Positions 10,287-21,029 of a stretch of DNA of 64,000 nt are shown in pieces. The stretch is from Phialophora verrucosa. Its lineage: Eukaryota > Ascomycota > Eurotiomycetes > Chaetothyriales > Herpotrichiellaceae. A program made the translations under genes and the position numbers. The first letter of the stretch is position 1; each line of letters begins with the position of its first letter. Under the pieces are notes generated by a model. It was not told the origin of the DNA, ran no database searches, and was given only the letters and a program-made list of their open reading frames with translations. The DNA lies in assembly GCA_002099365.1 (NCBI GenBank), contig MSED01000004.1:1240001-1304000 (forward strand), read 5' to 3'.

Positions 10287-12272
10287 ATGTCGTCCGAGAA
10301 GGCAAGCGTCGATGGGACGTCCACGCACGTCGCCGACGACTATCACCTCCAAACCATCGAGACCACCGACGATGTGGCTCCAGAGATCATCGGTATGGAC
10401 ACGCTCGCCCTCGCCCTCGCCCTCGAGGCATACCATAGATGCTCCTGACACCTGAGACAAGGCGGCCAGCTGGCCAACCTCCCACCGGGCTACTACACCA
10501 GCGCCAACTTCATCGGCACCGTGGCTGCCTACAGTCTGGCCAACATGTCCAATTACGCCGGCTACGTCATGACTTTCAACCTCCTCTCCATCATCAACCA
10601 GGACCTGGGCCCGGACCGCAACTACGTGTGGATCGCCACGGGCTACACGTTGGCGGGGACCACCGGCGCCATGCTCTGGGGCCGATTGAGCGACGTGTTC
10701 GGGAGGCGGTGGTTTTTCATCGGCGGCAACTGCTCCGCCCTGCTGGGGAGCATCTTGGGGGCCGCGGCGCCCAACATTGTGACCTTGATCTTTGCCCAAG
10801 TCTTCATCGGCCTGGCCTTGCCCTCGCAGCTGAGCTTTTCCATAGGACTGGCGGAGCTGATCCCCAACAAGTGGCGTGGGTACAACAACGCACTCTTGTT
10901 CTTCATGGCGGTGCCATTCTCGACATTTGGGCCCATAATTGCGCGCAACTTCCTTCTCAACACCAGTAAGACCTGGCGGTGGTCCTACTACGTCAACCTC
11001 ATCATCAGTGGCCTGGCCATCGTTTTGGCACTCGCCTTCTACCACCCTCCCATCTTCGAGCAGCTGCACACCAGGGCCTCGAAGCGAAAGGTGATGAAGG
11101 AGCTGGACTACTTGGGGATCCTGCTATTCGTTGCGGGGCTGGTTTTGTTCCTCCTGGGTGGGTATCCCTCCCAGCATGTGCTCATGCAGTCCCCATACTA
11201 ATCCTCGTGTCTGCAGGACTCAGCTGGGGCGGGCAGATCTACCCGTGGGCCAGTGCCCACACTCTCGCAACGCTGCTGATCGGCGTGGTGCTGCTCGTAG
11301 CGTTTTTCGTCTGGGGCGAGTTCTTCTGGTGCAGGAAGGCGATCGGAGAGCTGACGCGCTTTTCCGCACAGAGATCTACGGCGCCAAACAACCTTTGTTG
11401 CCCGCACACTTTCTCAAGAACTTGCCGTTTGGTGGCATCGTGATGGCTGCCGGTTCTGCATCTGCCGTCTTCTACCCGTTGAATGTCTTCTGGCCGCAGC
11501 AGATTGAGACCCTGTGGGCCACAGAACCCCTCCGCATCGGCTGGCTCTCGTGCATATTGGGGGGAGGCACCCTGGCCGGCCAGGTCTTTGCTGGTTTGCT
11601 CGTCAGTCACGGGAGGGCGAAGTGGCAGTTCGTCACGGCGACGACGACAATGACGGCTTTCATCGGTGGTACGTCAGACTGCCGGTATACTCATTTCGAC
11701 TGCTGATTGGGTTCCCAGGCATGGCTTCCACCAATCGAAATACTCTGGTCACCGCCGAAATCTTGTGCTTCTTGGGTAGCTTCTCCTTGGGCTACGTGGA
11801 GAACGTGGCTAACACGCTGGCGCCCTTCACACAACATGAGAAGGACATTGGCGCAGCAGTCGGGGTTCTGATCTCTGGCCGCACAGCCATCGCCACCATT
11901 GCCCTCGCCATCTACAGCACGGTCCAGAACAACAAGCTCGCACACTTCATCACCACAACGGTCGTGCCGGCAGCCGAGAAAGCTGGCATCGCGACAGATC
12001 AGATTCCCGCCCTGCTGGATGGTTTCACCACTGGCTCGTTCGCCGGCGTACGAGGTTTGACGCCCGCCATCCTAGAGACGGTGACCATCGCCTACCAGAC
12101 GGCGTTTTCCAAAGCGGTGCAGATTGTGTATCTCATCAGCATCGCTTTTGGCGTCCTGGCGATTGGAGGGGCACTGCTGTCGCCCAATCCAGACTCGAAA
12201 TTCAACACAGACGTGTCGAGGAGAATGCACGGCAAGGAGAACATCGCGGTCGAACATACAGAGGTGGTGTAA
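10287..12272 (+). CDS. MFS transporter, TRI12 family (toxin efflux/siderophore type)
   Basis: Fourteen-helix major facilitator of the DHA2-like TRI12 group, typically a proton-driven exporter of small metabolites. Five exons: 10287-10392, 10462-11157, 11217-11315, 11372-11668 and 11719-12272; 583 aa. The model recovers the family start LPPGYYTSANFIGT, motif A GRLSDVFGRRW, LSWGGQIYPW and EIYGAKQPLLPAHFLKN. The third intron (11316-11371) has a GC-AG boundary (G|GCGAGT...GCACAG). Only this splice gives the conserved V-W-E-I-Y junction; reading through enters the wrong frame. The N-terminal 35 residues are acidic and cytosolic. The neighbours (aldehyde dehydrogenase remnant, AtuA protein) suggest transport linked to a catabolic route. 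Substrate unknown. Confidence 0.92.
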
Positions 12273-12847
12273 GCGGCCGTGAATTGGATGCAGGGCAGGG
12301 TATTTGAGGCAGAAGAGGATGGAAACGTGCATGTCAAGCAAGGACTATGATCGGGTCAAGGACTGAAGGCTTCGAATTCATGTCATCATCGCGGAGGGCA
12401 ACTCATGCAACCCAGATGAAGATATATAGTATCATAAGACCTCCACCATCTAATGTCCGACTTGAACGGCGACACCCTTCCTGTTGAGCAACACACTAAT
12501 CACACCAACCTGTAATTCACTCTCTCGCTGGGTAGTGCATGGAGAAGCTACCTAGCAACCCCAAGGAAAATAAGGCCAAGAGTGGGAACCCCATATCCTC
12601 TCGTATTGAAAATGCCTGGTAACCGCGGGCTCTCTGAAAATGCCCTCCATAGCCACAGGTACATACCACTCAGAAATGGGTTCGGAGTTCAAGAAGAGAG
12701 TTATCAACGTGAGCAATTCCAGGTATCCTGAATGGGTAGCATACAGGGATATGGACGACATTATGACTGACATTGTTGCCAATACCACAGTCCAAAGTCA
12801 AATATGAAGAGGGCTTTACATATGCCTCTGGTCTACCCTCTTCCCAG
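12273..12847. other. Convergent 3' region
   Basis: About 575 bp between the stops of the TRI12-type transporter (+) and the AtuA-like gene (-). It should contain both terminators. I see no further gene. Confidence 0.4.
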
Positions 12848-14799
12848 TCAAATCTCATCATCCTTCTCCTCCCAAGTCCACTGCAAAAACTTCTTGGGCA
12901 CATCGACGTGCTTCGCGCGGATATAGTCGGTGAAGCCTTTTCCCCTGTTGTCCAACAGCGTCGAACTGCTCACTCCGCGACCGAGGATGCCATAGATGAC
13001 AAAGTGGACGGCGAAGATGGTCGGGAACTCGACGCGCTCGATGCGGTACTCGTCCTTCCAGTCGCCGCCGATCAGACTCTTCATCCTCTCGAGTGTGAGG
13101 AAGCTGCGGAACCACTCCCAGATCTCGGGGCGGTCGGTGAACAGGCCTATGTTAACGTTAGGGCCTTTGTCGCCCGACCTCCCGATCACGATGTTGCCCA
13201 GCGGCATGCGCACCGTAGGGCCAAACGCTTCGAGAGGGGTCGGGTTGGCCGGATCGTAGGACTCGCGAGGCTCTAGGGCCTCGTACTTAGGTGGACGGGT
13301 CACCGAAATTGATTGCTTTATTCGGCCTTCCTTGTCGAGCAAGTGGACTGCTTCGATAATCTCGTCTTGGGGCATGATGCACGGGTAGTACACGTAGAAC
13401 GACTTGGGGTCGGCGGTTCTCATGTCCTGCGCCCAGTGGAGGCCCTACATGATCATTAGCAGTCGTCTCGAATTGGAAACGGTGCTTATTTCACTCCACT
13501 CACCGAGGGCTTCTGTTGTGTATCGTCGGCGAGGATAAGCTTGAGCGCAGATAGGGGCTCTGGAGTCTTCGCTTGGGCGAAGATTCGTGAGTAGCTAGTA
13601 GTTTCGAACATGGTCTTGGGATTGACGCCCGCGTTTCCAATCATCTGGAATTCCAGAATGTCAAACTGTCGAGTGAGATCCCTCGCATCTAAGCGGGCTC
13701 TAATCTGCATTTCGTATAGCTTGTGTTTCCTGCGGGATGCATAGCCAGCAAAGTTGGCTAAATTCTGAGCTTCGTATCCGCCCTGGAAGAAGACGGCCAG
13801 TTTCGTTGTTGGTGGCGGCGGACGGCCTTTGATGCCCGACAACCGAACACGGTCCTTTCCCACCTGCTCGATCTTGACGTCGTCCAGAATAGCCTTGACA
13901 TCGCTGTTCAAGTAGACATTGCCCTGGATTTCATAGAGGAGCTGACACTTAACCGTCTCCTCGGTGACCATGCCTCCGGTCCCTTCGTGTTTCGTGATAA
14001 TGCAAGAACCGTCTCGTTCGACTTCACTAATAGGATATCCAGAATCGATAAAGGTCTCGAGCGGAAATCGATTAAAGCCGGAGAAGTTAGATCCCGATGC
14101 ATAAGCAGAGCATTCGATAATGTGGCCCGCCAGGAAGGCTCCAGCTAGTCGGTCATAGTCGGTGTCTGACCAGTTATACCACCACCAGGCGGCGCCCATG
14201 ATGGGAGCAGCATCGGCGACTCGACCGCAGATGATGATATCGGCGCCGTTCTCGAGGCCCTTGACGATGCCTCGCGCTCCAATGTACGCGGTACACGCAA
14301 GGACCTCATCCGCCGTGAATGTCGCGTCCTTGTGGTTCTTTCCGCTGCCATCTTCGAAGCTCGATGGGAGTTTGCCCTGCTCTCGGAGCGAGGACCGCAC
14401 CCGTTTGGTAATGTTGTCGCCGGAGACATAGGCGACGTTCAGGTCGTAGCCATTCTTGGTGATGAGCTCCTGGCATCGCCTGGCCAGATTCTCCGCCCCA
14501 ATGCCTCCGCCGTTGATGACCACCTTAATATGTTTCTCCGCGATCACATCCATGGTCAACTGCAAGCCTTCCCAGGCATTCTTCTTAAATCCCTCACCGG
14601 TCCCGGCGTCCATGGCCGCCGCTTCCTGTGCAATGTTGTTCTCCGCTAGCCAGTCGCCGGTGATGAAGTCGATCTGGCCCCAGGTGGCCTGCTTTCTCAT
14701 CTGCCACGCAGGCTCCATCTGGCCGCCCGACACATTGGCGATGCGTACGGGGCGAGTGCCCTTCACATTGCCGTTGACTTGTTGCTTCGTGGCAGGCAT
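12848..14799 (-). CDS. AtuA-like (DUF1446) family protein
   Basis: Member of the acyclic terpene utilisation AtuA family, found in bacterial citronellol/geraniol catabolic operons and common in fungi. Its reaction is not established. Two exons: 14799-13504 and 13444-12848, with a 59-nt intron (GTGAGT...CATGTAG, branch CTAATG); 630 aa. The N-terminal DUF1446 domain spans roughly residues 15-430 and shows VRIANVSGGQ, INGGGIGAENLARRCQE, GADIIICGRVADAAPIMG and HEGTGGMVTEETVKCQLLYEIQG. A C-terminal AtuA-like domain (about 500-600) contains PLGNIVIGRSGDKGPNVNIG. No membrane segments or signal peptide, so soluble. The upstream in-frame TTG is ignored in favour of the ATG at 14799. Confidence 0.93.
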
Positions 14800-15158
14800 G
14801 ATCGTAGAGGGTTCGGTTGTCGTCAATGGCTCGTCCAAATGTCACTGCTCAATCCAGGCAAACGATACATCAGGAGGGCAAGCTGGGGTTTAGGAAATCA
14901 CATCGAGCCTCAGATCTCCACTGTCGAGCAGGGGTCGCTTTGGGGTACGGACCTTCACTCTATATCCCCATCCGAGAGAGTCCTCGGCCACCAGGTAGAA
15001 TGCTGGTCATTGCCCGCGGCCTGGCCATCCACAGATCCTCGTGATAATGCTGTGGAGAACACCTCGGGTGTACAGCAGGTTGCCGAGCGACGGATGAATC
15101 GGACTAGGTGGAGGTTATTCACTTCCGTGGGAAATTGTGTATCACTGGTCCCTGACTA
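14800..15158. other. AtuA-like gene 5' flank
   Basis: Normal-composition promoter region of the AtuA-like gene, ending at the TA target site of the pogo-type transposon. No motif I can support. Confidence 0.4.
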
Positions 15159-15160
15159 TA

Positions 15161-15191
15161 CGGGGAATCCCTGTCACGTGCACGCTACCAC
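15161..15191 (+). repeat. Left terminal inverted repeat of the pogo-type element
   Basis: 31 bp, identical to the reverse complement of 17257-17287; preceded by TA at 15159-15160. Confidence 0.95.
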
Positions 15192-15250
15192 TTCTTGCAC
15201 ACATTCGAATATTTCATGCATACTCTTCAAAATTATTTTAATTAACAACC

Positions 15251-17120
15251 ATGGCACCAATCGAGGACGCAATTGCTGATCTGGCATCGCAAGAGGCCCC
15301 GAATATTGCAGCTACAGCTGAAAGGCACGGTATTAAACGTTCAACCCTCTCAAGACGCTGGAGAGGCTAAACCGCCAGTCGGCAGGCGCATATAAACTCG
15401 ATCTTATTACTCACTAAGTAATAATAAAAGAACCTTGTTACTTATATTAATAAGCTTACCGAGAGAGGTATTCCTCCGACTAATATAATGGTCCGTAACT
15501 TTATATAAGATATCTATTAAAAATAGCCTAGTAAGAACTAGGTATACCGGTTTATTTAGGCCAATAAGAATACACTAGTATTTAGGTATTTAGTAGGGGC
15601 CGATTTAAACCGTAAAAAGGTAGATAATATATACTAGTATCGCCTTTATTTTAAGCTGGTAAGCGCTTTATTATTATCGCTGTTAAGTACTTATAATATA
15701 TAGATTACTACTAAAATTACCTAATATAATATCCTCTTCAAAAATATCTATAATATAGATAAAAAAGGCTTCTTAATTAGTATTCTTTAAAAGGCTAAAA
15801 GGGTCTTTACTAAAAGCCTCTTTAATAGTAATAAATTACTCGATACTAGTTAAGATAGTAACTGTAAATAGATTATAGTCCTTATAACTATTTATATAGA
15901 TAGTAGCTCTCTACCTCCCTCTCTTATATACTAAGCTCTTATAGATAACCTTTAAGATAGCTAACTAGATAATTTTAATATTAAGAAGGACGAGGCCTTC
16001 TTTATATCCTCTCTAATAGGCTAGATAAATAATAAAATCGGGTATATATAGCTAATAACTATATTTAACCGATTTACTAAGCTAAAAGTATAAAATAGGC
16101 GTGACTATCGCCTTCTCTTCTTAGATAGGTATACTAGCTATATTAATATAAAGTTTTTAACCTAGTGTAAGTAGTATTAAGTCCTTATCGCTGTTTATCC
16201 TCTATATTTAACTTATCGCCTTTAGCCGCTTAATATTAGTCTATTTAGCTCTTTAGCGAACTATTACTCTTAAGAACTTAATATTTAAATTAATAAGATA
16301 TAAGGCTTATACTATATTAGTAAAAGAGAGTTTTTTAAACTATTTTATTCTATCTAATATCGCGTAATAATCTTTATTAATATCCTTAGTAGCTAGAAGA
16401 GGATAGGATTATAGCCTCTTAACCTAAAAGAGGTATTATAGTAAATTTAGTACCGAATATAAGCTTTAAGCTATTTAATAGCCTTCTCTCTCTCCGTAGA
16501 CGATATTCGGTAAGTATAAAGCCTCTTTAAATAATTAGTAGAGCTATAACCGAATCTAGATACCTAAAAGCTTCGAGACTTGATAGAAAAGCTATCTATA
16601 TAAATAAACCTTCTATAGGCCGAGAATAAAGGCTTATAGTATACTGTATATACGGAAAAGAGGCGGAGATAACACGGGAAGCCTTTATTTTATAATCTTA
16701 ATGAAAATAATGAAGGTAAGGTAATATTCTTTAGTCCGACTAAGATCTAGACCGTACAACAGTAAATTTAAGAATAGGTACACTAAAAGGACTAACAACA
16801 AGCTTAAAAGGCCGAAATAAAACGGCAACGATAGCTATAGAAGGAAGAGAACTAATAGTTAGTGTTATAAAGGCGCTAATAGAGAGAACAGATGCGCCTC
16901 GAACGATAAGCTTAAAAGGACGAGATAATATATAATAAATAGGTAAACTAGCAGCTTTAAGAAGGCCTTAACTAGTAAGACAGTATACTAAAGACCCCCA
17001 CCACAGCACCAGCACTCGAAGAAGAGGTTATTATCGATGCCGGCAGCGCCGCGGAGGAAGAGGGTGCTAAACAGCGTGCCGCGAGGCCGCGGAGGCATAT
17101 TGCGCCGCCGAGGCATTTAC
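15251..17120 (+). pseudogene. Degenerate pogo-type transposase
   Basis: Transposase reading frame of the element above. The first 39 codons are intact (Psq/HTH DNA-binding region). The DDE catalytic region is recognisable only as fragments between many TAA/TAG codons. A charged, coiled-coil-like C-terminal end survives near 16990-17115. Nonsense codons are of the CAA/CAG to TAA/TAG type expected from RIP. It cannot encode a functional transposase. Confidence 0.85.
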
Positions 17121-17256
17121 AGGGTTATGAATTATATTAATAAGATGGTCATATATTCGTGCCGACAATTGCAAAATAACAGCTTGTTCAGATGCGCGGT
17201 TGCAAAATAATTAATAATTGCGCAACAGCCATGATGAACTGCAAGGCGTGCATTGC

Positions 17257-17287
17257 GTGGTAGCGTGCACGTGACAGGGATTCCCCG
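17257..17287 (-). repeat. Right terminal inverted repeat of the pogo-type element
   Basis: 31 bp, exact inverted copy of 15161-15191; followed by TA at 17288-17289. Confidence 0.95.
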
Positions 17288-17555
17288 TACTGGCTGTTGG
17301 TGCGGCATGGGAGCCACATCCTCACCTCAGAGCTGGTCCGCGGGATCCATTCTTATTTCTCGCCTCATTGGTCTGGCGCTCTCGGCCTGCTCCACAATTG
17401 CCTCTGCCAGACCCAGGCTGGTGCTGGTTCCGCGGCTACATCTCTGACGAAGATCAGCGAGACGAACGGTCCCATGTACATATTACGACCCTTGTTTCAT
17501 TCATACTTCGAGGTTCAGTTGGTTGTCTACAAGGGTTAACAAGAACCTCTCAGCC

Positions 17556-18645
17556 ATGTCGTCATTCGCGGACCTCCCCAAATGGGATGAACTCGAGGAT
17601 AAGAAGCGGTACTGGCCCGCAAAGCCCGGCAGCCGAGACGAAGGTCTGGGGATGCTCAGGTATTTGACGCCCGCACATGTTGCACGGGTGGTCAAACAAG
17701 AAGTGCAAACGGGCGAGCGAGTATGTGGGAAGCGGAATTCGAGACGTGCGCGTCTGCTGACACGGGCTTCGTCTAGGTATGTCTGAACTGGGAGATGACC
17801 AGACTTGAAACACCAGGTAGGCAGCGACAGCCACAGTGCGATTCATTGTATCTCTTACAGGAAGGCCAGGCTTCAACCGGTTCCCATGTGAGCACCAGAT
17901 AGTGCCGATCCCGAACTACGAAGGGATCGCTTGGGACGATATCTGGCGCTTCAACCCTCAGGCATCTTCTCAGTGGGATGGCTTTCGTCACTACAGCACC
18001 GAGATGGCCGATGGAGCGCGCAGATGGTACGGTGGCACGACCTCGGACGAAATCAGTCAAGGCAAAAGCGACCGTATCGGCGTCGGACACTGGGCGCAAG
18101 AAGGTATTGCCGCGCGCGGTGTCTTCATCGACTACGTTTCGTACGCCGAGAAGCGAGGTCTGGAGACCAACGGCATGGTCGGCCATGCCATCACCCTGGA
18201 ACAAGTCAAGGAAATCGCTCAAGAGTGCAACATCACCTTCCAACACGGCGACATCTTCTTCCTGCGCTGCGGCTTCACCAAAACCTGGGAGTCTCTGACC
18301 CTCGAACAGAAGCAGGACTATCGAACTCAGACCCAAGCGCACAAGCACCGACACAGCGGCCTGATCCAGAGCGAAGCGGTGGCCCGGTTCATGTGGGAGA
18401 ACCATGTCGTAGCTGTCGCCGGCGATGGGGTCTCGTTCGAGGTGCGGCCCAACCGCCACAACGACTGGTCGATGCACAACTATTGTCTGGCGGGATGGGG
18501 CGTCCCAATCGGAGAGATGTTTGACTTGGAGCGTCTGGCGGAGCTGTGCAAGAAACTCAACCGGTGGACATTCTTCGTCACGTCGAGTCCTCTGAACCAT
18601 CCAAGAGCTGTGGCTTCTCCGCCAAACATCATGGCACTTTTTTAG
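17556..18645 (+). CDS. Cyclase-family protein (KynB-like fold, putative hydrolase)
   Basis: Fungal member of the putative cyclase family related to bacterial kynurenine formamidase and isatin hydrolase, metal-dependent amidohydrolases. Three exons: 17556-17720, 17777-17816 and 17861-18645, with introns of 56 and 44 nt; 329 aa. The short middle exon supplies VCLNWEMTRLETP, a typical family segment. The region corresponding to the metal site reads SSQWDGFRHYS rather than the bacterial HxGTHxD pattern, as in other fungal members I recall. ARGVFIDYVSYAEKRG and GDIFFLRCGF follow, and MWENHVVAVAGDGVSFE near the end is characteristic. No signal peptide. It starts just after the transposon's right end, so the element lies in or beside its promoter. 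Confidence 0.88.
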
Positions 18646-19489
18646 GTGTAGCATCCGACCACGATGGATAGAGATGCCAGTGGCGAACTTTACATATGCC
18701 CATGTCACAACATTGCGTCCAGCCGTGTAATAAATGTGGCCAACATATACCGCGTCAAGGCCGTTGCAAAATGCAACATGGAATCCACCGATATCACATA
18801 CCGTAGGTTCACTAGGCTTAGACGATATAGAACATTAAACGTCTCTCTCGTTATTGGTCCAGGTGTGTCTGAAGCTGACAATAATACCGACCCCAGGGTC
18901 ATGCTAGCACGTGTATCATAATGTAGCACCGTGCCCAACATAATAGACTGTTGAAAGTAGATTTGCGTGATGCATGGGAAGTAATTGTGCAAGCTATTGT
19001 GGACGGATCAGGGTTCTCCCACGGCACGATGCTGGCCATCGATCGGCCTTGAGATGGCGACCGACGAGGATGCGTATGTTTACTGTCATGCATGACTGGA
19101 GCACGGAGTGTCTGCTGCTCTGAATCTCGGACTGGATAACCGGCACCTTTCCTGGTCATCATGATCCCTCAGACTTTTCGTCTGCCAAATTGTCCTGGAC
19201 ACAGGACCGGCGGCCATGGCCTACCGAGTCCCTCCTGACCATCCCAGCACCAGCCAGCTTAGCCGCGGTAATGTGCCATAACCGAGTAGGAGGAAGACAC
19301 GGCCTCGATTTCATCGCCCGGGGTTTGTTCAAGACATCCCGTGACCACGGCGACGAATTACATATATCGTCGGCTTGCTTGAGGGTCCTGTTCTCCAGCA
19401 CTGATTCAGAGGCAACTTGCAGCGTGCAATTGAACGCTTTCCTCGCTGCCTCCAAACAACATTCACGACATCCTCTCAAGACCAAAGAC
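18646..19489. other. Intergenic region, about 0.84 kb
   Basis: 3' flank of the cyclase-family gene and promoter of the CmcJ-like gene. No coding sequence, repeat or known motif that I can support. Confidence 0.4.
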
Positions 19490-20539
19490 ATGCCTGGCCT
19501 CGTACAACAGCCATCGGTACGCGGCACCGTCCGCTACAACCTGCCGGACCTAACCGTCAAACCTGAAGACCGTGGACTCTTCTCGGGCCCAGCACACAGC
19601 TCCGGGGAAGATATTGATGTCGACTTGTTCAATCCCGAGCTCGCAGAAGAGATCATCCAAGGTCCCGAGGGCCTCGACGTTCAGGGTTTCACCTACGTGA
19701 AGCACAAGTCTGTGCTCGACACGGGCGACTGGCTGGAAGGCAACAACGTCGAGGAAAAATACGTCCCCGAGGTAGAGGAACTGGTCAAGCAGGTGACGGG
19801 CGCGAAAACGGTCATCGTGAACCACCTGGGGATCCGCAAGCGGTTGGCGGTGAGCAACAACGACCCGACGTTTTATCGCAAGGCGGGCGACCAGCACGAC
19901 GAGGCGGTCAAGAAGCTGACCGAGAAGAATGCCCCTTGGGGTACGTCGACTTTCGCTTGGTGTGTCTTGCCAGAAAGCATCTAACCTCTTGTATCTGCAG
20001 TCAACGGCCGCTCAGACGCCGGTCTCGAGCCCGCCCGATTCGCTCACTGCGACTACACCTTGCGAGGCCTGAAGCGGACGGCGCGTTACTGCCGCAAGGA
20101 CATCACAGCCGCGGCGCAAGATGCCCTGGATGCCGAGGACAAGGGCACCGAGCAGCCCAAGCGCTACGCCGCCTACTCGGTCTGGCGACCGCTCAAGGCC
20201 GTCAAACGCGATCCCCTGGCCGTTGCAGACTGGCGAACCGTCGATCCCGCCACCTTGCAGGCCATCGAGTACCGAGCCACCAGCAACGTCCTCGACTCTG
20301 GCGAGTACATGCTCGAGCAGATGACGCAGACGCCCAGCGCGAAGAGCACACGACAGAAGTGGTACTGCAAGCCCAACCAGGATCCCGACGATGTCTTGAT
20401 CCTCAAGTTCGCCGATACCGCCACGGAGCATGACGCCAAAATCGCCGCCTCGTGTGTCCACTGCTCGCCGGTGGTGCACGGGACGCAGAATGAGGAGCCC
20501 AGATTGAGTGTCGAGGCCAGGGTGATCGCGTTTTGGTGA
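19490..20539 (+). CDS. CmcJ/AsaB/GA4-desaturase-like family protein
   Basis: Belongs to the fungal family annotated as GA4 desaturase, AsaB or CmcJ (7-alpha-cephem-methoxylase P8 chain)-like. Members sit in many secondary-metabolite and catabolic clusters and are probably Fe(II)/2-oxoglutarate-type oxygenases or relatives. Two exons: 19490-19940 and 20001-20539, with a 60-nt intron (GTACGT...CTGCAG); 329 aa. Family features in order: TVRYNLPDL; DVQGFTYVKHKSVLD; AKTVIVNHLGIRKR; the metal-site-like segment ARFAHCDYT; then AAYSVWRPLKAVKRDPLAVAD; and WYCKPNQDPDDVLILKFAD. A soluble protein, in the same orientation as the cyclase-family gene upstream, consistent with a functional grouping. Substrate unknown. 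Confidence 0.9.
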
Positions 20540-21029
20540 TTCTTTAGTCACGCTGGTCATGAATGGTGAGTGGCAGAGAAAATCCACGAGAAGCTATCTC
20601 GCTGCCAGGCGTGGCACAAGGCGAGGGACCCCACTGAATGATGCCAAATACTTATCGCTTGGCAATGCATCTATGTTCTTTCAATCTTATACCTATTCTC
20701 AACCCAATTACAACGCAAAGGGGTCTTTTGGATTTGAGCAGCTTCGTGATGTAGCTCAATGTGATCGTTGACCATACTTCTTCTGGTAAGGGTGTCTAAA
20801 GCAGTCCATATTCCATCCCCTAGTTTATATTGTGCTTTGTGGCAGATATCAGATATCCTAGCTCGTGACGTATTTCACCACGTCTTTCTGAACTCGCTTC
20901 CAAGTTAAAGTCTCCATAACGGGTGAGTTTTAGTCCAAGAGAGATCCTTCCAAGGGAGCATGGCTCCCAGACCTTGTCCTGCCATTCTATATGGAACTAG
21001 CTCAAAGCTGTGATGTGGTTATGGGACGT
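20540..21029. other. Convergent 3' region
   Basis: Between the stops of the CmcJ-like gene (+) and the Zn2Cys6 regulator (-). Nothing recognisable beyond expected terminators. Confidence 0.4.

Larger units (their letters stand above)
15161..17287 (+). mobile_element. pogo/Fot1-type DNA transposon, RIP-inactivated
   Basis: A 2127-bp element with perfect 31-bp terminal inverted repeats (15161-15191 and 17257-17287, starting CGGGGAATCC) flanked by the TA target duplication (15159-15160 and 17288-17289) typical of Tc1/mariner/pogo elements. From ATG 15251 a transposase is still readable: the helix-turn-helix start (ERHGIKRSTLSRRWRG) is intact, then CAA has become TAA. Beyond about 15375 the frame is full of stops, yet remnants such as KLTERGIPPTN, YNIDKKGFLI, LDRYTSYIN and YYSQELN match pogo/CENP-B transposases. 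CpA and TpG are almost gone from about 15380 to 16980, whereas both ends look unmutated. Confidence 0.93.

Noticed and set aside
10032..11069. 345-codon minus-strand frame opposite the TRI12-type transporter
   Set aside because: Antisense shadow of GC-rich exons; no family resemblance, while the plus strand encodes a clear MFS protein.
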